Shown: piece after piece, positions 21,542 to 30,501 of the stretch
Layout of the letters: each line of letters begins with the position of its first letter
Numbering within the stretch: the stretch's first letter is position 1
DNA from: Medicago truncatula
Taxonomy: Eukaryota; Streptophyta; Magnoliopsida; Fabales; Fabaceae
Reading direction: 5' to 3'
NCBI RefSeq assembly: GCF_003473485.1
Contig: NC_053043.1
Span: 12,906,001-12,970,000, forward strand
Length of the DNA stretch: 64,000 bases
The notes under the pieces: generated by a model
What the model was told of the DNA's origin: nothing
The model's database searches: none
What the model saw: the letters and a program-made list of their open reading frames with translations, nothing else
Program-made: the position numbers and the translations under genes

Positions 21542-22822
21542 TCAATCATGAAACATTCCAAACTTTGTCCATATGTGCTTCACTAGATCTGCTTGCAATT
21601 CGTGATGAACATTTGGATCACGCAACTCGGATCTAGCACGCACATGATTTGCAAAAGTGGGTAACACCTCGGTCGAGTATGGTTGCTGTGTACTAGATCC
21701 ACTTCCCTCAGATTGCTCAAAATCGGTCCAACGTTGAGCATATGTATCTCGTTCATCCTCAACAATCATATTATGTAATATGATGCATGACCTCATGATT
21801 ATACCCAAATCAGCTATGTCCCACAAGCGAGCTGGTTCACGGATGATTTTAAATCGAGCTTGAAGCACACCAAAAGCACGTTCGATGTCCTTCCGACAGC
21901 TCTCTTGATGTTTTGCAAATAACTTATCGGGTTCACTTTGAGGAAGCCTAATTGATTTGACGAAAGTTGGGTAAGAAGGGTAGATACCATCAGCTAGATA
22001 GTATGTCATATTATAGGGACGTTGATTCACAAAGTAATTCACCCTTGGAGTCTTTCCCTGTTCCACATCATCGAACACTGGTGACCGGTCTAGAACGTTT
22101 ATATCGTTCAACGTTCCCGGACATCCAAAAAAGGCATGCCAGATCCATAGATCATGAGATGCAACTGCTTCAAGAATAACTGTGGTGGTTCCCTTATCCC
22201 CCCTGGTGAATTGACCTTCCCATGCTTTAGGACAATTTTTCCACTCCCAGTGCATGCAGTCAATACTCCCGATCATCCCTGGGAACCCTCGCATTTCACT
22301 AACATGTAGTATTCTTTGAAGGTCATCTTGGGTTGGTGCTCTCAGATACACTTGCTCATACAGTCGTATGATTCCTTTACAGAATCTACGTAAGCACTCC
22401 AATGCTGTAGTACCTCCTATTTTTATGTATTCATCTACCGCATCTGCTGCCACACCATATGCTAACATTCGCATTGCTGTGGTACATTTTGCTAACGGTG
22501 ATATACCTTCTTTGTTGGCGGCATCAACTCGCTGGGTGAAGTAGTTATCACTACTTGAAAGGTCTCCAACGATTCGAAGGAAGACATGTTTTTGCATCCG
22601 GTACCGACGACGAAACATTGCATCGTCATATGTAGGCTCATTGGCAAAGTAGTCGTCAATGAGTCTTTGGTTTGCCCCTGCATGATCTCTCTTTAAATAT
22701 TTTCTACTACGAGATCCACTACCTTCCTCTATTTGTTTTCGACGCTGAATAAATCGGTTGACTATATACGTGTCTTCAGCATCACGTTTTTGGAAGTAGG
22801 CTTCCAAATCAAAAGGATCCAT
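21542..22822 (-). CDS. PIF/Harbinger DDE transposase (DDE_Tnp_4)
   Basis: A 426-residue uninterrupted protein, the usual length for Harbinger transposases and their domesticated ALP1/HARBI1 relatives. It cuts and joins DNA at the element ends, acting in the nucleus with the Myb-like partner encoded upstream. The acidic triad is visible: D188 in MIGSIDCMHW, D240 in GCPGTLNDINVL and E314 in CRKDIERAFGVLQARF. Other family signatures are ADGIYPSYPTFVKS (277-290) and IILHNMIVEDE (347-357). An N-terminal basic region, about 28-45, precedes the helix-turn-helix-like MQKHVFLRIV (76-85). The gene is inside intact terminal repeats and downstream of ORF1 on the same strand. The close fit to the element marks it as a transposase, not a domesticated host gene. 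Confidence 0.95.
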   Translation of the reverse strand: MDPFDLEAYFQKRDAEDTYIVNRFIQRRKQIEEGSGSRSRKYLKRDHAGANQRLIDDYFANEPTYDDAMFRRRYRMQKHVFLRIVGDLSSSDNYFTQRVDAANKEGISPLAKCTTAMRMLAYGVAADAVDEYIKIGGTTALECLRRFCKGIIRLYEQVYLRAPTQDDLQRILHVSEMRGFPGMIGSIDCMHWEWKNCPKAWEGQFTRGDKGTTTVILEAVASHDLWIWHAFFGCPGTLNDINVLDRSPVFDDVEQGKTPRVNYFVNQRPYNMTYYLADGIYPSYPTFVKSIRLPQSEPDKLFAKHQESCRKDIERAFGVLQARFKIIREPARLWDIADLGIIMRSCIILHNMIVEDERDTYAQRWTDFEQSEGSGSSTQQPYSTEVLPTFANHVRARSELRDPNVHHELQADLVKHIWTKFGMFHD

Positions 22823-22989
22823 TGATAGGTTTTTTGGAAGAAGATATGAATGAGATTTGTGAAATTGAAAGTAGATTTTAATGAGACTTGTGAAATTGAA
22901 AGTAGATATGAGTCCCTATATATAAGTACATTGTGTGGTGGACATTGACGGATTTGAAATAAGTTATAGTAGGTGAAATAATGGGCACA

Positions 22990-23165
22990 CAGTGGACATA
23001 ATTATTAAAGCAAATAAGTCACGGGGACTAGACAACACTGACAATTATTAAAGTAAACATTGGGGACTAGACAACACTCTGATAATTATTAAAGCAAACA
23101 CTACGGACTAGACAACACTGACAAATATTAAAGCAAACAGTCGGGACTAGACAACACTGATAATG
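22990..23165. repeat. tandem repeat of about 40 bp between the two Harbinger ORFs
   Basis: GGACTAGACAACACTGA-type units begin at 23025, 23064, 23105 and 23144 (spacing 39, 41, 39), each followed by 'aattattaaagcaaaca'. A partial unit lies at 22994. They sit between the end of ORF1 and the start of ORF2, where they could be promoter, leader or transposase-binding repeats. Confidence 0.85.
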
Positions 23166-23197
23166 TTGACTGAATACAAACAAATATTTGATTAAAA

Positions 23198-24319
23198 TTA
23201 ATTTTCAAACAGCTCACGCTCCAAATTCTCCAACAGCTCCTTCTTCCGGTCATCGAGATGCTCTTCGTCCCTTAACTTTAGATACATTTTCATTTTTTTA
23301 GCTTGAGTCTTTTCTTGCAGCAACTTGTTTTTCTGTTTTTTCACCAAATTTAACTCTTTCAATTGTTCAATCTCTTGCTCTTTTAATTCTTTGAATTGAA
23401 CCCATTCCTTTTCCACCTTCTCCAATGTCTCGCCCTTGCTTTTCATTTTACCTTTTTTTTTAGCTGCCTCCCTACCCATTGGACGAGCACTAGATCCTAC
23501 AGAGTCCTCGTGAGATCTCTTAGATCCACTACTCCCTGACCCTACATTTCCTCCCATCTGACTACCATAACGTGGTTGATCACGGAGAGCGTGCCATTCT
23601 TCTTTCAAAGTAAATTGAATATTCTTCCCACCTGCAAACAATTCCTGCGCTTTTGTCAAAATATCATCTTCCGACCAACCGCTTCCTTGCATACGCTTAG
23701 CGCTTTCATAAGCACCAATCCATTTATTTATTATTTTGCTCATATAATTAAAACGGTTTCGGCAGGCAACTAGATCGCGGGGAGAATCGAATGAGCAATA
23801 CTCATTACAATACTCAGCAATTTTACCCCAATATGTTTCTCCTCTCTGGTTTCTCCCGACAACACTGCTTGTTCCATATTTAATCCATGCACTTATTAGA
23901 ACCAAATTTTGTTGAGTGTTCCATGCTGGTTCCTTACTTCTCTTGCTCTTAGGAGTTGAATCTTCTGGAGTGACTTCATCAGAAACTGCCATGCCACCAG
24001 GAGTTATTTGTGTTGAAAATTCAGGATATTGGGTTGCATCAACACTAGGAAAATTTTCGTTCCCCATTGGCATATAACCATTAAACGGGGGTGTTTGAGA
24101 TGGATATCTCATCATAGATCCATGATATGGATGAAAGTTTGGAACAGAGGATGACTGGTTGAAATTTGGTGAAAAACCAAAATTAGGTACGTTTTGATGT
24201 ATGTTTTGAGGACGTTGGTTATAAAATTGATTTGGATTTGGATAATTGTTGGGATTTTCGTAGTTATATGGGTAATTAGAAAAATTTTGGGTGTTGAAAT
24301 GGTTATTATTGGGATCCAT
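23198..24319 (-). CDS. PIF/Harbinger ORF1, Myb/SANT-like (trihelix) DNA-binding protein
   Basis: A 373-residue protein. Residues 1 to about 110 are rich in Asn, Pro and Tyr and look disordered. Residues 129-205 form the Myb/SANT-like domain with three spaced aromatic positions (W133 in EPAWNTQQN, W145 in ISAWIKYG, W164 in ETYWGKIAEYC) and RNRFNYMSKIINKW. A basic stretch KKKGKMKSK (287-295) is a likely nuclear signal, and residues 296-373 are a charged coiled coil. Plant proteins of this type are often mislabelled as host genes ('glutathione S-transferase T3-like') but are the Harbinger partner that brings the transposase into the nucleus and onto the ends. Same strand as, and 375 bp upstream of, the transposase. 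Confidence 0.9.
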   Translation of the reverse strand: MDPNNNHFNTQNFSNYPYNYENPNNYPNPNQFYNQRPQNIHQNVPNFGFSPNFNQSSSVPNFHPYHGSMMRYPSQTPPFNGYMPMGNENFPSVDATQYPEFSTQITPGGMAVSDEVTPEDSTPKSKRSKEPAWNTQQNLVLISAWIKYGTSSVVGRNQRGETYWGKIAEYCNEYCSFDSPRDLVACRNRFNYMSKIINKWIGAYESAKRMQGSGWSEDDILTKAQELFAGGKNIQFTLKEEWHALRDQPRYGSQMGGNVGSGSSGSKRSHEDSVGSSARPMGREAAKKKGKMKSKGETLEKVEKEWVQFKELKEQEIEQLKELNLVKKQKNKLLQEKTQAKKMKMYLKLRDEEHLDDRKKELLENLERELFEN

Positions 24320-24557
24320 TTCACAAAAAATAAGATTAAAACTTCACTTAGTTTGCTAATAGAAAGATAATAATAAGATGAAGATAGTGAAAAACTTGAT
24401 TTTTTTTCTGTGTCCAAATCAAATGATCCAAGTCTCTATTTATAGAGGAAAAAAAATCATGAATTTTGGTATTTTTTTTTTTTTTTTAAAATTAATTTAC
24501 AACGAAATAATTGAGGTCAAATTATTAAAATGATAAGAATCCGGACAGCCAATTAAA

Positions 24558-24684
24558 ACGTGCCACGTGTCCTTATCTTTCAAAAAATCATTTTCTCTCT
24601 CCGCGCTCTGCACGCTCACGCGCCCTGTCGGCGCGTGTTGCACACGCGCCAGTTTTCAGCCAATTCCGCACTGCCACGTGTCCT
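24558..24684. promoter_or_regulatory. two G-box/ABRE sites in the Harbinger 5' region
   Basis: TGCCACGTGTCCT occurs at about 24561-24573 and again at about 24672-24684, roughly 240 and 350 bp before the ORF1 ATG. CACGTG with a GTC extension is the ABA/bZIP-type element. The surrounding DNA is unusually GC-rich for this window ('gcgcgtgttgcacacgcgcc'). Confidence 0.55.
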
Positions 24685-24822
24685 GCCCGGCTTTGTTCAA
24701 TTGTGTTGAATTGGTTCACCTTCTCTCTCTTCTCTTCCCTCATTCAACAGCCTTTCAACACACCATTGGAGGGGAAATTGATGTTGAACCCATCATTAAA
24801 CAAACCATTGCATATGGTCTTA

Positions 24823-25090
24823 GGCTTCTTAAAAATAAAATAAAAATCAACCTTAGACATTTTTAAAAAATCTATTAAGTAAGTTAGGCTTATACTATTA
24901 AAAGAAAAAATTACAAAAGCATGAGACGATGATTGTTTATGCATATCTATTAAAACTTTTTTAATTTATATTAAATTTCAAAATTAAGTTTACTCTATCT
25001 GATATAAACAAAAAAAAGCACATCAAATTATGGAAAGATTCAAGGTTTAAAAGAGTTGTAGAATACAAATATTGATCTATTCAAACAGAG
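24823..25090. repeat. inverted copy of the 6.1-6.35 kb repeat
   Basis: It begins directly after the Harbinger target duplication ('ggcttcttaaaa') and contains, in inverse orientation, the same 'aaaagcatgagacgatgattg' and 'aagattcaaggtttaa' text as 6108-6330. Confidence 0.75.
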
Positions 25091-25139
25091 GGGTTGCACA
25101 CTATTCTCTTTATTTGTTCACATCATGTAGTGTCATCAA

Positions 25140-25260
25140 ATCGTAATCAATCTCCAGGGATAACTTCTTGAATGCTTCTGCTGCTACTGAAATTACAAGA
25201 GACAAATAAGAAAAGAATCTTGAGCAAAATTGAATCCTGTATATTCTTTACCAGCTGCCA
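25140..25260 (-). pseudogene. possible last-exon fragment of an unknown gene
   Basis: On the minus strand a good 3' splice site (a T-rich tract then GTAATTTCAG) precedes a frame reading AAEAFKKLSLEIDYDLMTLH and then DVNK with a TAA near 25110. Upstream 'ggcagctg|gtaaag' could be a donor. I do not recognise the protein and find no further exons, so it may be a transposed gene fragment or chance. Confidence 0.25.
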
Positions 25261-25919
25261 AAGAAGACATTACAGTGTGTGCTAGCGAGGAAACACTTGC
25301 CAGAAATGGAATGCGAAATTGTCTTTACACAACATCGATTAATTGTGCCAAGAAACATTTTAAAAAAATAGCATACTGAAATGTAAAATCTCAAATTCAA
25401 AACCAAGAAACAGGCCAACATCAAAATCAACATAAAACTATAGAATTAGTTGGCAGAGAAAGTTTTCAACGTATTTTTCTTGCAAACAATTCTAAACAAA
25501 AAATCCAATAATAATTTCAAAAATAAAAAGAAACTGAACAAACAAAATCATCTCCCACATGACTCATTGAGTATTGAGCATTGAAGTGCATTCTTTAAAA
25601 GAAATAAAGAGAAGTTATAAGAAATAACCGCAATGGATATACTTATTCCAACTCTAATGGTAGGTTGCTCATATACCATTTATAGTCCAAGTTTAGAAGT
25701 AAGATTCTAAAGTTTGTGACTTCCACAAATGTCAATGAAACATTAAGTTTCACCTCCTTAATCTTTGATCCCAAATTTGCCAATATGTACGGTCTCCTCC
25801 ATCATCTCATGGTAAGCCCTATGAAAACTTACTTAAATTGAAACAAAACTGTATCGAAATATTTACCCATAAATTCATAAAACGTTTTAAAATATAGTTG
25901 GAACTTGCGTCAGCCATAT

Positions 25920-26938
25920 TCTGCCACTAATACTTACATGGCATTTGTGGCGGCCTTGATTCCGCTGCAAAGGAAAAAGGAAAAAACAAAGAACTTTGTG
26001 TCAACTTAAAGTATACCGCTATGAGTCCTTGGGATTTGTAGTGGCCTAAATTATGCCGCAAACGTTTACGAAGCCCAAATTGGCGTGGGTAAAATGTCCG
26101 CCGCAAATTTTCCTTTCCATGGGATTTTTGTGAGTTTGTGTGGGAAGTTGTCACATGCAAATCCTTAGAATTCTTACGGTGTCTTTCTGGAACCCTTCAA
26201 CCTTCTCCGACTAACCCATTAACTAAAACCACACTATCAACCCCAATCTTTACCTTTTGATACATTAACAGATCACAACCACCTCCACAACTAATATATT
26301 GTACAGAGACCCACAAAATACACTGGAAGCAAGACACCCACCAAGCTCAGCCATCGGCGAACACCACTATAGAAAAAGCAAAATTAGGGAGGAAAATTAG
26401 TGACGGAAAAAGTGAAATCCCTCACTAATTTCCTCATCATAAAATTTATTTAGTAATGGAATTAAAAACGGATTTCACGTTTTCCGCTAAGTTTCCCTCA
26501 CTAATTTTTGTTTTAGCTTAATTACATTTTTGGTCCTCTAACTATTTAGTTGGTATCGGATTGGTCCTCTAACTAAAAATTGATTTATTTTGGTCCTCTA
26601 AGTTTCTCACCGTTACTACATTTAGTCCTTTCTGTTAGTTTTATTCAAATAAACGTTAGGGTTTGTGTTATATGGGTACCTGACCTCCTATTTCACACAT
26701 ACATATGAACCATAATACCCGTCACTATTTAATCATAATACCTTAACAAGGAATAGGACCAAAATGATGCTAATAAATAAAGTTAGAGGACCCACATAAC
26801 ACAAACCGTAACGTTTATTTGAATAAAACTAACAGAAAGGACTAAATGTAGTAACGGTGAAAAACTTAGAGGACCGAAATAAATCAATTTTTAGTTAGAG
26901 GACCAAAAAGGTAATTTAGCCTTTTATTTTTTAGTAGT
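25920..26938. mobile_element. possible CACTA-type remnant
   Basis: At 26932-26938 'tttagtagtg' reads, inverted, CACTACTAAAAAAT, like a CACTA terminus. 'gtggcggcc', 'tgccgcaaac', and inverted blocks 'ggaaaattagtgacggaaaa' and 'tttccctcactaattttt' (26390-26510) are typical of CACTA subterminal DNA. A matching left end with a 3 bp target duplication could not be shown. Confidence 0.35.
26515..26921. mobile_element. Mutator-type MITE with 9 bp target duplication
   Basis: Long inverted arms carry 'ttggtcctctaacta' and 'taaacgttagggtttgtgtta'. The flanking 9-mers TTTTGTTTT (26506-26514) and TTTTATTTT (26922-26930) differ at one position. It has no ORF. Confidence 0.7.
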
Positions 26939-26944
26939 GCAGAG

Positions 26945-27115
26945 AACCAACACCTCAACCAAAGAGGCAACCATGAAGATGCAACACTAAAATTTGACAT
27001 CTGAGAACACACGCCCAACCTGACGTTAACTGAGCTTTTATTTCGGTGTATAGAAAACATAACTTCCTTAAACTCATGAACATGAAAAGAACGAGAGACC
27101 TATAGCCCTTTGCTA
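26945..27115 (-). pseudogene. LINE fragment at the edge of the right duplication arm
   Basis: On the minus strand the frame gives EFKEVMFSIHRNK, homologous to the RT start seen at about 10700. After that the sequence switches to a segment shared with 5960-6050. The switch marks a rearrangement or insertion boundary. Confidence 0.55.
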
Positions 27116-27304
27116 ACCGTAGTATGCTCAACATAGTGATTAGTGATAGAAAGCAGAAACATAGCCAATTGGCAACAAAAAAAAAAAAAAAACATAGATA
27201 ATTAAACCCCAATATTAAAAGTAAATGCAACTTTATTTTACATTTTAATATAAATTAAATAAAAAAAACTGTGGAAACTCTGAAACGAAGAAATTGGTTG
27301 TTAC

Positions 27305-27403
27305 AACCGTTTTATAAATAAATCCTGGCGCGGGAAATTCCAAATTGCTCTAACCGTTTCTTTCATTCTGATTACAGTGATAGAAAAGAACGAACGCGAC
27401 AAA
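27305..27403 (+). promoter_or_regulatory. promoter of the right exonuclease-like gene
   Basis: TATA-like TTTTATAAATA at 27310-27320, AACCGTT at 27305-27311 and 27352-27358, and GCGGGAAA (inverse of TTTCCCGC, E2F type) at 27330-27337, about 95 bp before the ATG. The left copy's second E2F-like TTTGGCGC is TTTGTCGC here (27396-27403, inverse strand), which breaks the consensus. Confidence 0.6.
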
Positions 27404-27431
27404 GAAAAGAAATCTTTACACCGTCATTCTC

Positions 27432-28076
27432 ATGGCTTACACGGTCACCGATCTAGGTCGTGACAGATATGAAAACCTTCGCACTTACCATGTCTACATT
27501 CACGAAAGCCAAATCAACTTCGAAGTCACCGTTACCGCCACTGCTTCCGTTGTAACAAACTGGCTCCGTACTATGCTCGATCATCACCTTCAATACCTCC
27601 GCAACTGTAATCTTGTTGTCGGCCTCGGCGTTCAATGGACTAACCGCAACCTTGATCCTCCCGCCGACACGCTACAGTTATGCATCGGTGGCAGCTGTCT
27701 TATCTTCCACCTCTCTCGCGCAGATATGATTCCGGTCAGTCTCTGCAATTTTCTCCGTCATCCTAAGAACACCTTCGTTGGATTCTGGAACGCTGCAGAT
27801 CGTAGGAAGCTGGAGAGATTTGATCATCGCTTGCAAATGTGGAAAAATCCTCAGGATTTGAGGAATTACGAGTTCAATGGTGAAGCTCTTTCACGTTTAT
27901 CGATGGATGAAATTGTGAGGAAATGTCTTGGTTTCAAAGTGGATCAGAGTATTGAAGTTGGTAGGAGTAATTGGAATCAAGAGAATCTTTATGCACATCA
28001 AGTTGCTTATGCGTCCATTGATGCTTATTTTGCGTTTCTTATCGGAATTTGTTTCCAAGCTTGGAGGTACCCTTAA
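27432..28076 (+). CDS. 3'-5' exonuclease-like protein (RNase D/DnaQ fold), right copy
   Basis: A one-exon gene of 214 residues and the close duplicate of the gene at 9680-10360. Motif I position LVVGLGVQW (61-69) has G66 and Q68 instead of the catalytic DxE. Motif II VGFWNAADRRKL keeps D123, and motif III YASIDAY keeps D197 and Y199. PPADTLQLCIGGSCLIFHL and GRSNWNQENLY are the subfamily's conserved blocks. It lacks the 12-residue insert of the left copy and therefore probably shows the ancestral length. The C-terminus AWRYP ends one residue differently from the left copy (AWRYR). The frame is intact, with no sign of decay. Biochemical role is uncertain, because two of four metal-binding acids are missing. 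Confidence 0.87.
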   Translation: MAYTVTDLGRDRYENLRTYHVYIHESQINFEVTVTATASVVTNWLRTMLDHHLQYLRNCNLVVGLGVQWTNRNLDPPADTLQLCIGGSCLIFHLSRADMIPVSLCNFLRHPKNTFVGFWNAADRRKLERFDHRLQMWKNPQDLRNYEFNGEALSRLSMDEIVRKCLGFKVDQSIEVGRSNWNQENLYAHQVAYASIDAYFAFLIGICFQAWRYP

Positions 28077-29899
28077 GATCGATTTTACTTTCTAAATTTC
28101 AATCAAGATTCAAGATTATAGTGTTAATGTCTACTGTTAAGATCGATTAATCACTCTTATGTTCGTAACTCATTTTAGAGATTATAGTGTTATTGAGTAT
28201 TGCACTTATTTTGTTTGAAATGCTGAACGAATGCATTGTTGAAAAGAGTCAACTACTCTGTTTTTTGTTTTGAAAGAAGATGTAAACAAGTGAAATCAAG
28301 CATGCTCGAATGTGTGAGTTGTTGCCATTGTAGTATATGAATGTATCTAAATCGAAATTGTAAATGCATTTATAAGTAACTCTTTTATGTGTCGTTTTTG
28401 TCATCAAATATGATAATCAATTTAGTCTTGAAATGTGTTTTTCGTTGATCAATTTGGTTATACAATCACCTAACAAAAGAACTAGTATGAACACGTTTGC
28501 AATTTTGATAAATTTAAGAGCTATAATGATAAAATTGTCTACGTTCATGACCTCAAATAGTTGTTTGTTCGATATTTAATTAAAGGAGCGAAATATTCAA
28601 TATGTCTATTTGATTCATTTACTTGAAATAAAAACTTGAGATCGGATAATTTTATTTGCTTAATGTTTAAGTACATTTTATCTTTAAGAAAAATATTTTC
28701 AAGTTTCTTTAAATGATACCTAAAAGGCTTCTCCATTCTATAAGATGAATTCAGAGCGAACAAATTATTTAAAGATGGAGCTAATTTATGAGCTCATCGC
28801 AGAAATCTTAAGTCCCAATATTTTCTGGTCAACTACCAAAACTAATTTTACACTTTAGTTGATTATTAGAATCTACTGTTGGAATTCATGAGTAATTGAC
28901 CCATATCTACTTTATGTTGAATAATATTGCTTAGTTTTATGTGTCAAAAAAAAAAAATTGCTTAGTTTTAGTTTGATTAAATCAAGGTTAAATACAGTCT
29001 TTTATTCAATTCGGTTAGTTACTTTGAAGATTACTGATAGTTATTTTGAATGGGTTTATTACCTTGTGACATGCATAAACCCCTTTGTACTTGGATTGAT
29101 TAATTCAATAATATTTCTAAAATATTTAGTACATTCATCAACATAGAATTTTTTATTTTCTTTTACTTGGATTGAATCATGAAAATGGTGATATTTAGAC
29201 AATCTTTGGACATAGTATTTGAATGCACCTAATTCTGTCACTGTTTGGATAAATACAACGAGATGAATTAGTGTCACTACAATTAAGAGCCTATCTGTCT
29301 CAAAAATTGAAGATGGTCTATTATCTGTAAGTAATAAATGAAATGAAAAATCCTATCTGTCTCATAATCAGAGAATTTTTTTCTCTCACTAGAATTAAGA
29401 GCCTCAATGAGAGTGAGGTATTTTGGGGATTCAAAGTTCTCGTTGGAGCAAGATTTGGTTGTTTTCGGGATACCGTCACACACATATAATGGAAAAATGG
29501 GGTTAGATTGTGTGTCATACAAATGTTTGTTAGTATTTTCTTTCTATTTTTAATAAATCTGAACTAAAATTTTTATCTAATAGTGTTTATTCCTTGGATT
29601 TCACTTATGAGAGCATTCAGAATGGTAATGCCTTAACGGAGACTCTTTAAATGAACCACACGTTACACATCACTTATTTATAATATTTTAATAAAAATAC
29701 ATATTAAGGACTCAATGACTCCAATAGTAGTACCTTAATAAGGACATCAATGAAAAATACTTAAATAGACCCCACTAACTTTATATCGTTAAACAAAAAT
29801 AATTTACCTTTTGCTTATTAACAATAATGACTTTCTTTTAGGGAAAAATAATGACTTTTAAACTCCACATAAAACCAAATGCATTTTTATACATCTGTA

Positions 29900-30283
29900 T
29901 TTTATTTTTTTTAAATCTCATTTAAATCAATTTTTAGGTTATTTTCATTCAAACAAAATTATTTAAAAAACATATACTTTTTTTTCAAAATAAGTTATAA
30001 TATACGGATTCTAGAATAGTCTCACGCAAATAGTCTTCTATTCAATTGATCACAAGATCTCGTATCCTTCTTGTTTTTTTTTTTGTTAACCTCTGGTTTT
30101 TATCGGAAATATGGGTCTAGTAATTTAGAGTTCGATCGAAAGGTAAATAAAGTTCGATCAATAATTGTTTTCAAATCATGTTTAGATTCTCTTAAACAAT
30201 GATTTTAAAGAGTGTTCATTAATTACTTAAGTTCAATCATTTGGTTATATGCTTCCTAGATTGCATAAACTTCTTTGAGCATC
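29900..30283. other. intergenic, AT-rich
   Basis: No gene is seen. 'gagttcgatcgaaaggtaaataaagttcgatca' near 30130-30165 looks like a decayed SINE body related to 61380-61500. Confidence 0.35.
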
Positions 30284-30501
30284 AAAGTAATTGTCACTTC
30301 CAACCAAGTTGTTTGGGCTCCAGTGACAAGGAGCTCCTTCCAATGACGTATTCGGGGAATACCGGATTCGATTTCCAGGGGGAACAACACTTGGTCAGTG
30401 CGCATGCCTCTGCGCATGAGCCAGATTAGTCGTCCACCATTGGTGGGTCGGAAACCGGTGCGAAAGTAAAAAAAAAAAAAAAAAAAAGTAATTGTCACTT
30501 C
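30284..30501 (+). mobile_element. tRNA-derived SINE with perfect 17 bp target duplication
   Basis: The body (30301-30484) has A-box-like GGGCTCCAGTGACAAGGAGC, B-box-like GGATTCGATTTCC and a 20-plus A tail. AAAGTAATTGTCACTTC flanks it at 30284-30300 and 30485-30501 without mismatch, so the insertion is recent. Confidence 0.9.

Larger units (their letters stand above)
21118..24822. mobile_element. complete PIF/Harbinger transposon with TTA target duplications
   Basis: The element is 21121-24819 (3699 bp), flanked by TTA at 21118-21120 and 24820-24822, the usual Harbinger target. The terminal inverted repeats are GACCATCTACAATGGTT on the left and, inverted from the right, GACCATATGCAATGGTT. Both proteins this superfamily needs, the DDE transposase and the Myb/SANT-like partner, are on the minus strand and open throughout. 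Nothing visible would stop it from being autonomous. Confidence 0.93.
27040..29900. repeat. right arm of the inverted segmental duplication
   Basis: Collinear in inverse orientation with 6490-10745 (anchors listed there). It lacks the left arm's tandem duplication and MITEs. It carries its own insertion at about 29625-29790 ('cattcagaatggtaatgcc'...'atgactccaatagtagtacc'). Confidence 0.85.

Noticed and set aside
24567-24866. 99-codon frame at the right end of the Harbinger element
   Set aside because: Runs across the transposon terminus and target duplication, so it cannot be an ancestral gene; composition is CT-repeat driven.
25920-26938. Complete CACTA transposon
   Set aside because: Only one CACTA-like terminus is convincing and no 3 bp target duplication could be matched at the left, so I report only a possible remnant.
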